From the NCBI GenBank assembly GCA_001298545.1, contig LJCX01000026.1, forward strand, positions 434,001-498,000: a stretch of DNA of 64,000 nt, given 5' to 3'. Position 1 is the stretch's first letter; each line of letters begins with the position of its first letter. This stretch comes from Actinobacteria bacterium OV320. Its GTDB lineage: Bacteria > Actinomycetota > Actinomycetes > Streptomycetales > Streptomycetaceae. The notes beneath the pieces are model-generated. The model saw nothing but the letters and a program-made list of their open reading frames with translations, was not told where the DNA came from and did not search any database. Made by a program: the position numbers and the translations under genes. Positions 16,872 through 24,829 of the stretch are shown piece by piece.

Positions 16872-18116
16872 ATGAGCGGCAAGGCGGACCCCCGGCCGGC
16901 GGGGGATGGGACCACCTCGAGAGCGCGGCTGGACCGGGGGCGCGGTGCGCTCGGGCCCGCGTTGGAGCTCGTGCACACCGGACGGGCGCCCACCCGCGCG
17001 GTCCTCACCGCCGAACTCGGCGTCACCCGTGCGACGGCCGGCGCGGTCGCCGCGGAGCTGGAGGCGCTGGGCCTGATCAGGGTCGACGCGCGGCCGGGCG
17101 CCGCCGCCGGTTCCCAGGGCCGCCCCTCCCACCGGCTCGAGGTCGCCGAGGAAGGTCCGGTCGCCCTCGCCGCGCAGGTCCACGCCGACGGGTTCCGGGC
17201 CGCGCTGGTCGGTCTCGGCGGGCGGATCGTCGCCACCACGCCCAGCTGCGAGACCGTCGACGCCGACCCCGCCAAGGTGCTGGGCGCCGCCGTGGACGCC
17301 GGCGCCGAACTGCTGCGGCAGACGGGCCGGCCCTGTGTGGGCGCCGGACTCGCCGTACCGTCCGCGGTCACCGAACCCGAGGGGCTGGCGCTGAACCCGC
17401 TGCACCTCGCCTGGCCGGTGGGCGCGCCCGTGCGGGAGATCTTCGCCGAGCGGATCCGCGCCGCCGGGCTCACCGGCCCCGGGTTCGTGGGCAACGACGT
17501 CAACCTCGCCGCCCTCGCGGAGCACCGGCACGGCGCCGGACGTGGGGCCCGCGACCTGCTGTGCGTGGCCACCGGGCACCGGGGTGTCGGTGGCGCGCTG
17601 GTGCTGGACGGCCGTCTGCACACGGGCAGTTCGGGCCTCGCCCTGGAGGTCGGCCATCTCACCGTCAACCCCGAGGGCCGCCCCTGCTACTGCGGCAGCC
17701 GGGGCTGTCTCGACGTCGAGGCGGACCCGCTCGCCCTCCTCACCACCGCGGGCCGCGAACCCGGCCCCGAGGGCTCCCTGCTCCAGCAGGCCAACGACCT
17801 GATCCGCGAGGAGTACGGCGATCCGGTGGTCCGCATGGCCGCCGAAGCCCTGATCGACCGGCTCGGCCTGGGGCTGGCCGGTCTGGTGAACATCCTCAAC
17901 CCGGACCGGATCATCCTCGGTGGTCTGCACCGCACCCTCCTCGACGCCGACCCCGACCGGCTGCGCGCCGTCGTCGCCGACCGGAGCCTGTGGGGCCGCA
18001 GCGGCGGCGTCCCCATCCTCGCCTGCTCCCTCGATCACAACAGCGTGGTCGGCGCGGCCGAGTTGGCCTGGCAGCCGGTGCTGGACGATCCGCTGAGGGC
18101 GCTGGGCCCCGTGTGA
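16872..18116 (+). CDS. ROK-family transcriptional regulator/kinase-like protein
   Basis: A 414-residue ROK protein with an N-terminal winged helix (about 20-75: HTGRAPTRAVLTAELGVTRA) and a C-terminal sugar-kinase-like domain. The ROK zinc signature is present as GHLTVNPEGRPCYCGSRGCL at about 260-279. A phosphate-binding-like segment FVGNDVNLAALAEH lies near 200, and LVNILNPDRIILGG near 345. With a DNA-binding domain it is expected to be a NagC/XylR-type repressor responding to a sugar rather than an active kinase. It lies 27 bp after the AlkB-like gene; the two may be co-transcribed, though no functional link is clear. Confidence 0.9.
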   Translation: MSGKADPRPAGDGTTSRARLDRGRGALGPALELVHTGRAPTRAVLTAELGVTRATAGAVAAELEALGLIRVDARPGAAAGSQGRPSHRLEVAEEGPVALAAQVHADGFRAALVGLGGRIVATTPSCETVDADPAKVLGAAVDAGAELLRQTGRPCVGAGLAVPSAVTEPEGLALNPLHLAWPVGAPVREIFAERIRAAGLTGPGFVGNDVNLAALAEHRHGAGRGARDLLCVATGHRGVGGALVLDGRLHTGSSGLALEVGHLTVNPEGRPCYCGSRGCLDVEADPLALLTTAGREPGPEGSLLQQANDLIREEYGDPVVRMAAEALIDRLGLGLAGLVNILNPDRIILGGLHRTLLDADPDRLRAVVADRSLWGRSGGVPILACSLDHNSVVGAAELAWQPVLDDPLRALGPV

Positions 18117-18221
18117 GACGCGGCGCCGCCCACGGCACGGCCGACCCGCAGGGCGGCCCACCGCATGCATCGCTCACCGCACGGCCGGTCTACTGCACGG
18201 CCGCTGCACTGCTCGTCCGGT

Positions 18222-18989
18222 CTACAGCGCGGCCCCGCCGTCGATCACCAGGTCGGTGCCCACGACGGACGCCGCGTCGTCCGAGGCGAGATACAGCACC
18301 GCCTGGGCCACCTCCTCGGTCGACGACACCCGGCCCAGCGGCGACTGTTCCTTCATCCGCAGGGCGCGCTCGTCCTCCGACTCCCCCGGCCGCAGCGACA
18401 TGGCCGTCTCGGACGGGCCGGGGCTGACGGCGTTGATCCGGACGCCGTCGCCCAGGTGTTCCAGCGCGGCACCACGGGTCAGCGCGGTCACGGCCGCCTT
18501 GCTCGTGGCGTACGCGGTCAGGCCCGGGATCTGCCGGTGCACGCCGATGTTGGACGACACGTTGACGATCGCGCCGCCGCCCGGCTGCGTCCGCATCTGC
18601 CGCACCTCGGCCCGCAGGGCGAGGAAGACACCGGTCAGATTGGTGTCGACCATGGACCGCCAGTCCTCCTCGTCGACGTCGGCGAGCGGCCGTCCCGCCC
18701 GGAGGACACCCGCGTTGTTGACGGCGACGTCGAGCGAGCCGAAGCGGTCGACGGCCGTCCGGACGAGCGCGTCCAGGTCGGCGGCGCGCGAGACGTCGGC
18801 GACCCGGGCGAGGGCCGTCCCGCCGGCCCGCTCGACGAGCCCGACCGTCTCGTCGAGCGAGGCGCGGGTGCGCCCGGCCACGACGACCCGGGCCCCCTCG
18901 GCGGCGAAAGCCAGGGCGAGGGTGCGTCCGATGCCGGAACCCCCACCGGTGACGAGTACGGTGCGGCCGGGGAAACGGTTCCGAGGCAT
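18222..18989 (-). CDS. SDR-family oxidoreductase
   Basis: A 255-residue short-chain dehydrogenase. Cofactor motif TVLVTGGGSGIGRTLALAFA lies near residue 10, NNAGVL near 88, catalytic Ser in VNVSSNIGV, and Y-x3-K in TAYATSKAAV. C-terminal PGPSETAM and VIDGGAAL are standard. Arg residues after the Gly-rich loop (VAGRTRAS) suggest NADP(H). The ATG at 18989 (MPRNRFPGR) with AAAGGA upstream is preferred to one 24 bp earlier that lies inside the shared operator. It sits 90 bp downstream of a TetR-family gene in the same direction and is its likely target. Substrate unknown. Confidence 0.92.
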   Translation of the reverse strand: MPRNRFPGRTVLVTGGGSGIGRTLALAFAAEGARVVVAGRTRASLDETVGLVERAGGTALARVADVSRAADLDALVRTAVDRFGSLDVAVNNAGVLRAGRPLADVDEEDWRSMVDTNLTGVFLALRAEVRQMRTQPGGGAIVNVSSNIGVHRQIPGLTAYATSKAAVTALTRGAALEHLGDGVRINAVSPGPSETAMSLRPGESEDERALRMKEQSPLGRVSSTEEVAQAVLYLASDDAASVVGTDLVIDGGAAL

Positions 18990-19003
18990 GGCAGTCCTTT
19001 CCA

Positions 19004-19016
19004 GACCGATCATTCC
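19004..19016. promoter_or_regulatory. TetR operator copy upstream of the SDR gene
   Basis: GACCGATCATTCC lies 15 bp upstream of the SDR ATG. The same 12-mer (as GAATGATCGGTC) lies before the tetR gene at 19687-19698. A sequence shared only by these two promoter regions is good evidence for a common TetR site. Confidence 0.6.
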
Positions 19017-19079
19017 AGTATGTGGGCAGGTAGAAGCGGCCCGACGGTTGCCGTGGGCCGACGTCGGGGGCGGGGTCGG

Positions 19080-19664
19080 TCAGTCCAGCAGGGTGAGCGC
19101 CTGCTCCGCCGCGTCCCGCACCCGCGCGGGATCGGGCGAGGCCTTGCCGACCACCCGCAGTCCCTGGAGCAGGACCAGCAGCATGCGCGCCAGCCCCCGC
19201 GGATCGCGCCCGGCCGGCAGTTCGCCCTGCGCCCGCGCGCGCACCAGCGCCGACTCCAGCAGCGTCTCCAGATGCTCCCAGCTCCGCTCGACCCGGCGGG
19301 CCGCCGGGGCGTCGTGCGGGGCCAGTTCCGCCGCCGTGTTGGTGACGAGGCAGCCGTACGCCCGGCTCCCCTCGTCCGTCGCCTCCGCGGCGAACCGTCG
19401 CACCACGGCGCGCACCGCGGGGAGCGCGGGCCCCGGCTGTGACAACTCGTCCAGGAGCAGCGGCTGGTGCTTCTCCCCGTACCGGTCCAGCGCCTTCAGG
19501 TACAGGTCGTGCTTGTTGCCGAAGGTCGCGTAGAGACTGGCGCGACCGATGCCCAGGTGCTCGACGAGGTCCGCCATCGAAGTGGCCTCGTAGCCGCGCC
19601 GCCAGAACAGCTCCAGCGCCGACTGGAGGGCCGCGTCCGGGTCGAATTCCTTGGTCCTGGCCAT
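19080..19664 (-). CDS. TetR/AcrR-family transcriptional regulator
   Basis: A 194-residue regulator. The N-terminal helix-turn-helix is FDPDAALQSALELFWRRGYE, then TSMADLVEHLGIGRASLYAT and FGNKHDLYLKAL. The C-terminal domain carries YGCLVTNTAAEL, typical of the NemR/YxaF-like (TetR_C_16-like) subgroup that senses electrophiles or small organics. It is followed by an SDR gene on the same strand, with matching operator sequences before both genes, so it probably represses itself and the SDR. Confidence 0.93.
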   Translation of the reverse strand: MARTKEFDPDAALQSALELFWRRGYEATSMADLVEHLGIGRASLYATFGNKHDLYLKALDRYGEKHQPLLLDELSQPGPALPAVRAVVRRFAAEATDEGSRAYGCLVTNTAAELAPHDAPAARRVERSWEHLETLLESALVRARAQGELPAGRDPRGLARMLLVLLQGLRVVGKASPDPARVRDAAEQALTLLD

Positions 19665-19671
19665 GGGGTGA

Positions 19672-19700
19672 CGTTAGATCAAACGAGAATGATCGGTCAA
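19672..19700 (-). promoter_or_regulatory. tetR promoter with overlapping TetR operator
   Basis: On the minus strand, TTGACC (19700-19695) forms a -35 box followed about 16-17 bp later by TCTAAC (19678-19673) as a weak -10. GACCGATCATTC (19698-19687) overlaps the -35 box, and its twin lies upstream of the SDR gene. This is the usual layout for autorepression. Confidence 0.55.
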
Positions 19701-19719
19701 GTATGGGAGGGGGCGCGGG

Positions 19720-20232
19720 TCAGTCGTCCTCGCAGGCGTCCGCGCGGAAGTCCTCGATCGACGCGGTGAGATAACCGTCGTCGTCGGCGCCCGGCACCTC
19801 GCCCCCGAAGTAGCGCACCCGGCCCGGGGTGAGCGCTGCCAGGTGGGCGAGCGTGAAGGAGACGTCGGTCGTCGACCAGGAGTTGTCCTCGGTCGCTCCG
19901 TACAGGACGTAGGTGCGCTGCCGTTCGAGCGTGGCCGGCGGCTGCCGGTCGACGCTCCAGCCCCCGCCGCCGGTGCGCAGTGGCCAGGTGACGAAGCCGG
20001 TGGCGGGCTCCGCGCGGCTCCAACTCCCCATGTCCTCGGACTCGTCGCCGCCGTCGCCGCTGTACAGGACGGCGCTGTCGATGTGGTGGTGACAGACCAT
20101 CAGCACCCCGACCGGCTGTCCCTCCTCGGTCACCGTGATGCCCGTACTGCCCGCCCCCGGCACCGTGCAGCCGGTCGACGAGGTCAGCACCGCGAGAACG
20201 GCGCAGGCCGCGGCGGCGTACCGGATCCGCAT
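19720..20232 (-). CDS. Putative lipoprotein, function unknown
   Basis: A 170-residue protein beginning MRIRYAAAACAVLAVLTS with a lipobox at SSTGC (about residues 19-23), so it is probably a surface lipoprotein. The mature part contains a short CHHH motif near residue 48 (VLMVCHHHID), possibly metal-binding, and an extra C-terminal Cys (ADACEDD). It is acidic with many Gly and Trp. No family was recognised. ATG at 20232 with an AGGGGG ribosome site was chosen over an upstream TTG or GTG. It follows the LysR gene on the same strand with a 70-bp gap. Confidence 0.7.
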   Translation of the reverse strand: MRIRYAAAACAVLAVLTSSTGCTVPGAGSTGITVTEEGQPVGVLMVCHHHIDSAVLYSGDGGDESEDMGSWSRAEPATGFVTWPLRTGGGGWSVDRQPPATLERQRTYVLYGATEDNSWSTTDVSFTLAHLAALTPGRVRYFGGEVPGADDDGYLTASIEDFRADACEDD

Positions 20233-20302
20233 GAGCACCCCCTGGAGCAGAGTCACATCCTGACCTGGGGCGGCTCAACGGACAAGACCTGTAGGCCGGT
20301 TG

Positions 20303-21286
20303 CTACCAGGCCCGCGCCGCCGCCCGCAGTCGGTCGCCGACCCGGAGCACATCGGGGTTGGCGTCGCTGCCGGGGCGCTGGACGAGGAAGAGTGTGTTGA
20401 GCGGGGGTTCCTCGGGGGAGTGGAGGCGGGTCAGGCGGCCCGCCTCCAGGTACTCCTGGCACAGCGAGTGCGGCAGCACGCTGTAGCCGGCGCCCGCGTT
20501 GACCGCCGACAGGACCGCGTACAGGTTGGGCACCGTGACCGCGGCGCGGGCGGTGAGCTGCTTGCCGAAGACGTTTCGCCAGTAGCGCCGGGCGATGGGC
20601 AGGTCCTCGGCGTACGTCACCAGGGGGACGTCCCGCAGCGCGGCGCACAGACCGCTGTCCGCCGCCGGGTGGTCTGCGACCCGCCGGGCCCAGGTCGGGG
20701 AGGCGACCAGGACGTACTCCTCGTCGGCCAGCGGCACCGACTCCAGCGCACGGCCGCGCGGCCGCCGGGTGGCGATCACCAGATCGTGCCGCCCGGCCCG
20801 CATCTCCTCCAGCAGCGGTTCGGTCAGTCCCTGCGCCACCCGCAGCTGAAGCCCGTCGGCGACCAGCGGGGCCAGCGCCGGCAGCACCCGCACGCACAGC
20901 AGCTCCGACGGCCCGGCCAGATGCACCGGCGTGCCCTGTCCGGACTGCGGGCCGCCGCCCTCGAGCGAGGCCAGCGCGTCGAGCGGCGCGGCGACCTGCC
21001 CGGCGAGCCCGTGGGCCGGCGGCGTCGGTTCCACCCCCCTGGGGAGCCGGGTGAAGAGCTCACGCCCGGTCTGCTGCTCCAGGGTGCGGATCTGGGCGGT
21101 CACGGTGGGCTGCGAGAGCCCCAGCTGCGGGGCGGCCGCCGTGAACGAGCCGGCGCGGTACACGGCCAGAAAGGTACGCAGCAGGTTCAGGTCGGCGTGT
21201 GCCGGAAGCTGCCTGCCGGCCGCGGCCCCGCCACCCCCGCCGACGAGCTCGCCGATGTCGGGCGTCCGGTTCGTCCGGTTCTCCAT
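20303..21286 (-). CDS. LysR-family transcriptional regulator
   Basis: A 327-residue LysR protein. A Gly-rich N-terminal extension precedes the helix-turn-helix (about 31-90: NLLRTFLAVYRAGSFTAAAP, LGLSQPTVTAQIRTLEQQTG, RELFTRLPRG). The effector domain follows from about 110, with HDLVIATRRPRG and AGYSVLPHSLCQEYLEAG. ATG at 21286 (MENRTNRTP) is chosen. It is divergent from an SRPBCC-dehydrogenase-PPOX cluster and has a perfect inverted repeat between the two starts, so it probably activates that cluster in response to an unknown ligand. Confidence 0.92.
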   Translation of the reverse strand: MENRTNRTPDIGELVGGGGGAAAGRQLPAHADLNLLRTFLAVYRAGSFTAAAPQLGLSQPTVTAQIRTLEQQTGRELFTRLPRGVEPTPPAHGLAGQVAAPLDALASLEGGGPQSGQGTPVHLAGPSELLCVRVLPALAPLVADGLQLRVAQGLTEPLLEEMRAGRHDLVIATRRPRGRALESVPLADEEYVLVASPTWARRVADHPAADSGLCAALRDVPLVTYAEDLPIARRYWRNVFGKQLTARAAVTVPNLYAVLSAVNAGAGYSVLPHSLCQEYLEAGRLTRLHSPEEPPLNTLFLVQRPGSDANPDVLRVGDRLRAAARAW

Positions 21287-21310
21287 ACCGACCAGCGTAT
21301 CCGCCCTAGG

Positions 21311-21326
21311 CATCGGAGTTCCGATG
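21311..21326. promoter_or_regulatory. Candidate LysR binding site
   Basis: CATCGGAgtTCCGATG is a perfect 7-bp inverted repeat around GT, placed 24 bp from the lysR start and about 100 bp before the divergent SRPBCC gene. A related CCCGATGG occurs at 21353-21360. Position and symmetry fit the recognition-binding site of a LysR protein. Confidence 0.6.
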
Positions 21327-21426
21327 GTAGATATCGACCCCTCTATTGGTTTCCCGATGGCCCGCGGTCCTATCGTCCGAAGGCGTCGCCGAGCGGCGGC
21401 ACCCGCACTCTCCCGAAGGGACCCCC

Positions 21427-21942
21427 ATGACCACGCAGAACGCGATCGACTGGCCCGAGAAGTACCTCCCCGGCACCGGCGACAACTTCGTCTCCAACGA
21501 GGTGATCGTGCAGGGCCTCACGGCCGCGAAGGTCTGGCGCTTCCTGATCGACACCTCCGAGTGGGAGGGCTACTACGACAACGTCGCCGACATCTCCTTC
21601 CCGCAGGGCGGCGGCCCCGAGCTGAAGGACGGCCTCGTCTTCGGCTTCGGCACCTTCGGCTTCCCGCCCCTGGACGCGCTGGTCGTCGAGTTCCAGGCCC
21701 CCGCCGACGGCGTCCCCGGTCGGCTGTCCTGGACCGCCGGGCAGGACGGGACGCCCGAGGAGCGGCTCGACGTCCTGCACGCCTGGCTGGTGGAGGACCT
21801 GCCCGCCGGCCGGGTCCGCATCCTGACCCAGGAGACCCAGCTCGGGCAGCCCGCGGCCGCCCTCGCGGGCGAGCGGCCGAACCCGATGCTCAACGGCCAC
21901 CAGGCGTGGCTGGACGGCCTGGTCGACGCCGCGTCGAAGTAG
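21427..21942 (+). CDS. SRPBCC-fold (polyketide cyclase-like) protein
   Basis: A 171-residue START/SRPBCC-type protein, with VSNEVIVQGLTAAKVWRFLI, then DTSEWEGYYDNVADISFP at the start of the fold and VRILTQETQLG plus a long C-terminal helix at the end. Such proteins bind a hydrophobic ligand in a helix-grip pocket and can act as cyclases, hydrolases or carriers. ATG at 21427 follows GAAGGGACCCCC. It is the first gene of a three-gene run with a 9-bp gap to the dehydrogenase and is probably under LysR control. Confidence 0.85.
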   Translation: MTTQNAIDWPEKYLPGTGDNFVSNEVIVQGLTAAKVWRFLIDTSEWEGYYDNVADISFPQGGGPELKDGLVFGFGTFGFPPLDALVVEFQAPADGVPGRLSWTAGQDGTPEERLDVLHAWLVEDLPAGRVRILTQETQLGQPAAALAGERPNPMLNGHQAWLDGLVDAASK

Positions 21943-21951
21943 GTTGAGGCC

Positions 21952-22836
21952 ATGACAGACGAACTGACCGTGAGCGTCCTCGGCACCGGCATCATGGGCG
22001 CCGCGATGGCCCGCAACCTCGCCCGGGCGGGCCACACCGTGCGTGCCTGGAACCGCACCCGCGCCAAGGCCGAGCCGCTCACCGCCGACGGCGTTCACGT
22101 CGTCGACACCCCCGCCGAGGCGGTCGAGGGTGCGGATGTCGTCTTCACCATGCTCTACGACGGGCCCGCCGCCCTGGAGGTCATGCGCGAGGCCGTGCCC
22201 GGCCTGCGTGCCGGAGCGGCCTGGGCGCAGTCGACGACCGCCGGGACCGGGGCCATCGGCGACCTGGCTGCCTTTGCGCTCGCACACGACCTGGTCTTCT
22301 TCGACGCGCCTGTCCTGGGCACCCGGCAACCCGCCGAGGCCGGTCAGCTGACCGTGCTGGCGGCGGGCCCGAGCGAGCACCGCGCCGCGGTGGCGCCGGT
22401 GTTCGACGCGGTGGGCGCGCGGACGGTGTGGACGGGCGAGGACGGCGGCGAGGGGAGCGCGACGCGCCTGAAGCTGGTGGCCAACAGCTGGGTCATCGCG
22501 GCCACCGCCGCGGCCGGTGAGGTTCTCGCCCTGTCGCAGTCCCTGGATGTCGACCCGAACGCGTTCTTCGAGCTGATCGCGGGTGGCCCGCTCGACATGG
22601 GGTACCTGAAGGCCAAGACCGGCCTGATCCTCGACGACCGGCTCTCGCCCGCGCAGTTCGCGGTCGCGACGGCGGCGAAGGACGCGCGGCTGATCGTCGA
22701 GGCCGGCCGCGAGCACGGCGTCCGCCTGGACGTGGCGGCGGCGAGTGCCGAGCGTCTGGAGCGGGCCGCCGCTCAGGGCCACGGCGACGAGGACATGGCC
22801 GCCGCCTACTTCGCCAGCTTCGACAAGAACGCCTGA
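21952..22836 (+). CDS. NAD(P)-dependent 3-hydroxyisobutyrate dehydrogenase-family oxidoreductase
   Basis: A 294-residue beta-hydroxyacid dehydrogenase. The N-terminal Rossmann motif is VLGTGIMGAAMARNLARAGH, and Arg after strand 2 (WNRTRAKAE) suggests NADP(H). VVFTMLYDGPAA, FFDAPVLGTRQPAEAGQLTV (substrate loop) and KLVANSWVIAATAA (with the catalytic Lys position) follow in family order. It may belong to the imine-reductase/glyoxylate-reductase side of the family. The start is 9 bp after the SRPBCC stop, and its own stop TGA begins a short tandem repeat. Confidence 0.9.
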   Translation: MTDELTVSVLGTGIMGAAMARNLARAGHTVRAWNRTRAKAEPLTADGVHVVDTPAEAVEGADVVFTMLYDGPAALEVMREAVPGLRAGAAWAQSTTAGTGAIGDLAAFALAHDLVFFDAPVLGTRQPAEAGQLTVLAAGPSEHRAAVAPVFDAVGARTVWTGEDGGEGSATRLKLVANSWVIAATAAAGEVLALSQSLDVDPNAFFELIAGGPLDMGYLKAKTGLILDDRLSPAQFAVATAAKDARLIVEAGREHGVRLDVAAASAERLERAAAQGHGDEDMAAAYFASFDKNA

Positions 22837-22876
22837 ACCGCGAGACACCCGAACCGCGAGACACCCGAACCGCGAG
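22835..22876. repeat. Tandem 16-bp repeat ending in a ribosome binding site
   Basis: GAACCGCGAGACACCC is present twice exactly (22835-22850 and 22851-22866), then a third copy diverges after GAACCGCGAG into GAGATCCC. The third copy supplies GAGGAG for the following GTG start at 22885. The first copy includes the stop codon of the upstream gene. Confidence 0.85.
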
Positions 22877-22884
22877 GAGATCCC

Positions 22885-23307
22885 GTGTCCAAGCCCCCGC
22901 TGCCGCCCGAGGCCGTCGAACTGCTGGGCCGCCCCAACCCCTGTGTGATGGCGACCCTGCGTTCCGACGGAGCCCCCGTCTCCACCCCCACCTGGTACGT
23001 CTGGGACGACGGGCGCGTCCTGATCAGCCTGGACGAGAGCCGGGTCCGCCTCAAGCACCTGCGCCGCGACCCGCGCCTGACCCTCACCGTCCTCGACTCC
23101 GACGACTGGTACACGCACGTCACCCTCATCGGGCGGGTGGCCGAGCTGCACGAGGACGAAGGACTGGCGGACATCGACCGCATCTCCACCCACTACACGG
23201 GCAAGCCGTACCCCGACCGGGTCCGCTCCCGTGTCAGCGCCTGGATCGAGATCGACCGCTGGCACGGCTGGGGCGCCCTGAAGGACAGCGACCAGGCGTC
23301 CACCTGA
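22885..23307 (+). CDS. PPOX-class (flavin/F420-dependent) oxidoreductase
   Basis: A 140-residue split-barrel protein, with LGRPNPCVMATLRSDGAP at the N-terminus, then TPTWYVWDDGRVLISLD, RVRLKHLRRDPRLTLTVLD and VTLIGRVAELHEDEG. This matches the small actinobacterial pyridoxamine-phosphate-oxidase-like enzymes that bind FMN or F420 and reduce quinones, aflatoxins or biliverdin. Cofactor preference cannot be fixed by eye. GTG start with GAGGAG 6 nt upstream. It ends the LysR-divergent cluster, which may modify an aromatic or polyketide-like compound. Confidence 0.88.
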   Translation: MSKPPLPPEAVELLGRPNPCVMATLRSDGAPVSTPTWYVWDDGRVLISLDESRVRLKHLRRDPRLTLTVLDSDDWYTHVTLIGRVAELHEDEGLADIDRISTHYTGKPYPDRVRSRVSAWIEIDRWHGWGALKDSDQAST

Positions 23308-23331
23308 GCGTCCCGCCGCCGGACCCGGAGT

Positions 23332-24240
23332 TCAGCGCCACTCGACGCCGAAGGCCCGCCCCGGGTTCTCCGCCAGGATCCGCGCCACCAGCTCCTCACC
23401 CACGGCGAGCGCCAGCCGTGGCCGGACCCGGCGCAGCAGATACGGCATCCCGGGACCGCCGTCGACCGAGCGCGCCGCGGCCGTCGTGGTGTCGCCGCCG
23501 AGCAGCAGCCGGTCGCCGAAGCCGGCCTCGGCCAGGGCCCGTACGGCGTCCGGCATCCGCCAGTCCGTGGCGTGGTGGGCGCGTGACGGGCCGTCGAAGG
23601 CGAGCCAGCAGCCCGCCTCGGCGGCCTGCCGGTGCACCTCCCCGTCGGGCGCCCGGTTGAGGTGCCCGAGGATCACCCGGTGCGGGGGCACGCCCAACTC
23701 CCCGCACAGCAGGTCGACCACGTCGAGCGCGCCGGTGCCCAGCTCCAGATGGACGGCGATCGGCGCGTCCGTCGCGTGATGCGCCTCGGCCGCGGCGGCC
23801 ATGGTCCAGCGGGTGTGCGCGTCGAGGGCGTGGAACCCGCCCGCGACCTTGACCAGCCCGGCGCGAACCCCCGACGTCCCGATGCCCTCGGTCAGTTCGG
23901 TCACGAACACCTCGGCGAGCCGGTGCCGCAGCCCGTCGAGCGTCGCCTCGTCGTAGTGGACGTCCTGGTGCAGCCCCGTCGCGGCCACCACCCGCACCCC
24001 CGCCTCCCGGGACAGCGGGGGCAGATCCGCCGCGCGCCGCCCGAGACCGTACGGCGTCCACTGCACGACGGCGTCGCCGCCCTGCGCGCGGAACGCCGCG
24101 AGCTCGGCACGCGCCGCGGAGCGGCTGTTCAGCTCCTGACCGGGCAGCCGGGGAGTGCCGAAGAACAGGTGGTCGTGCGCGTCGCACACGCCGAGCCGCT
24201 CCGCCGGCAGGTCCCCGAGCACGGTCCGCACGGCGTTCAC
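23332..24240 (-). CDS. Phosphotriesterase-family metallohydrolase
   Basis: A 302-residue TIM-barrel hydrolase with the full metal set of the PTE family: CDAHDHLF (H-x-H) near residue 20, the bridging Lys in AGLVKVAGGF, His in AVHLELG, His in ILGHLNRAP and Asp in LLLGGDTTT. Family members act as lactonases, phosphotriesterases or similar esterases. The GTG at 24240 overlaps the TGA of the upstream DUF4865 gene (GTGA), which fixes the start and shows translational coupling. It is the third gene of a tetR-DUF4865-PTE operon. Confidence 0.92.
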   Translation of the reverse strand: MNAVRTVLGDLPAERLGVCDAHDHLFFGTPRLPGQELNSRSAARAELAAFRAQGGDAVVQWTPYGLGRRAADLPPLSREAGVRVVAATGLHQDVHYDEATLDGLRHRLAEVFVTELTEGIGTSGVRAGLVKVAGGFHALDAHTRWTMAAAAEAHHATDAPIAVHLELGTGALDVVDLLCGELGVPPHRVILGHLNRAPDGEVHRQAAEAGCWLAFDGPSRAHHATDWRMPDAVRALAEAGFGDRLLLGGDTTTAAARSVDGGPGMPYLLRRVRPRLALAVGEELVARILAENPGRAFGVEWR

Positions 24241-24821
24241 CACTGCCGGCCCCCGGGCAGGGCGGTGCGCCCCGGCGCCGACAGGTGCAGCACCTGGAAC
24301 AGGTCGCCGTCGGCCTTCGGCGTGTCGTGCGCCCAGAGCGAGAAGTGCACCCTCTCCCAGCGGCTCGTGTCGACCGCCGCCGCCGCGAGCACCGCGCCCT
24401 CCTCCCGCGCCAGCCGCCCCACCTCGTCCGCCGCGTCCCGCGCCGTCTCGGACAGCGCCACCCCGCCCGGGACCGGCTCGCGCCGTCGTACGGCGAACAG
24501 GGCGGGGGAACGGGCGGCGACGCCCTCCTCGTAGGCCAGACCGGTCCACTGACGGACCGTCGGACGCCCGAAGTCGTCGCTCAGCCCCTGGAAGCCGCCT
24601 CCCCAGAGGAAGGCGTTCATGCCCTCCACGGTGTTCCAGAGGTAGAAGGGCGCGTACTGGTTGACCGGCGAACCGTGTACCCCGCGTTCGCGCAGCAGGT
24701 ACGCCTTGACGCCCAGGCCCGCCCAGTCGTCGAGCAGATGCCCGACACGGGACACGCGCGCGGGGATGACGCCCATGTCGTAGTCGGCGGGCAGCGTGAG
24801 CTCGTACTGCATGGCGTGCAT
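24237..24821 (-). CDS. DUF4865-family protein
   Basis: A 194-residue protein starting MHAMQYELTLPADYDMGVIP, with KAYLLRERGVHGSPVNQYAP and FYLWNTVEGMNAFLWGGGFQ in the first half. This resembles what I recall of DUF4865, a monooxygenase-like ferredoxin-fold (ABM-type) family of unknown function. The second half, from about 105, is more variable (VALSETARDAADEVGRLARE). Its gene lies 8 bp after the tetR stop and overlaps the PTE start, so all three are probably made together. The partnership suggests a small-molecule modification followed by hydrolysis. Confidence 0.75.
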   Translation of the reverse strand: MHAMQYELTLPADYDMGVIPARVSRVGHLLDDWAGLGVKAYLLRERGVHGSPVNQYAPFYLWNTVEGMNAFLWGGGFQGLSDDFGRPTVRQWTGLAYEEGVAARSPALFAVRRREPVPGGVALSETARDAADEVGRLAREEGAVLAAAAVDTSRWERVHFSLWAHDTPKADGDLFQVLHLSAPGRTALPGGRQW

Positions 24822-24829
24822 CGGGTCTC

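Noticed and set aside
16128..18170. 680-codon minus-strand frame opposite AlkB-like and ROK genes
   Set aside because: No domain; the plus-strand motifs (H-x-D, ROK zinc signature) are unambiguous.
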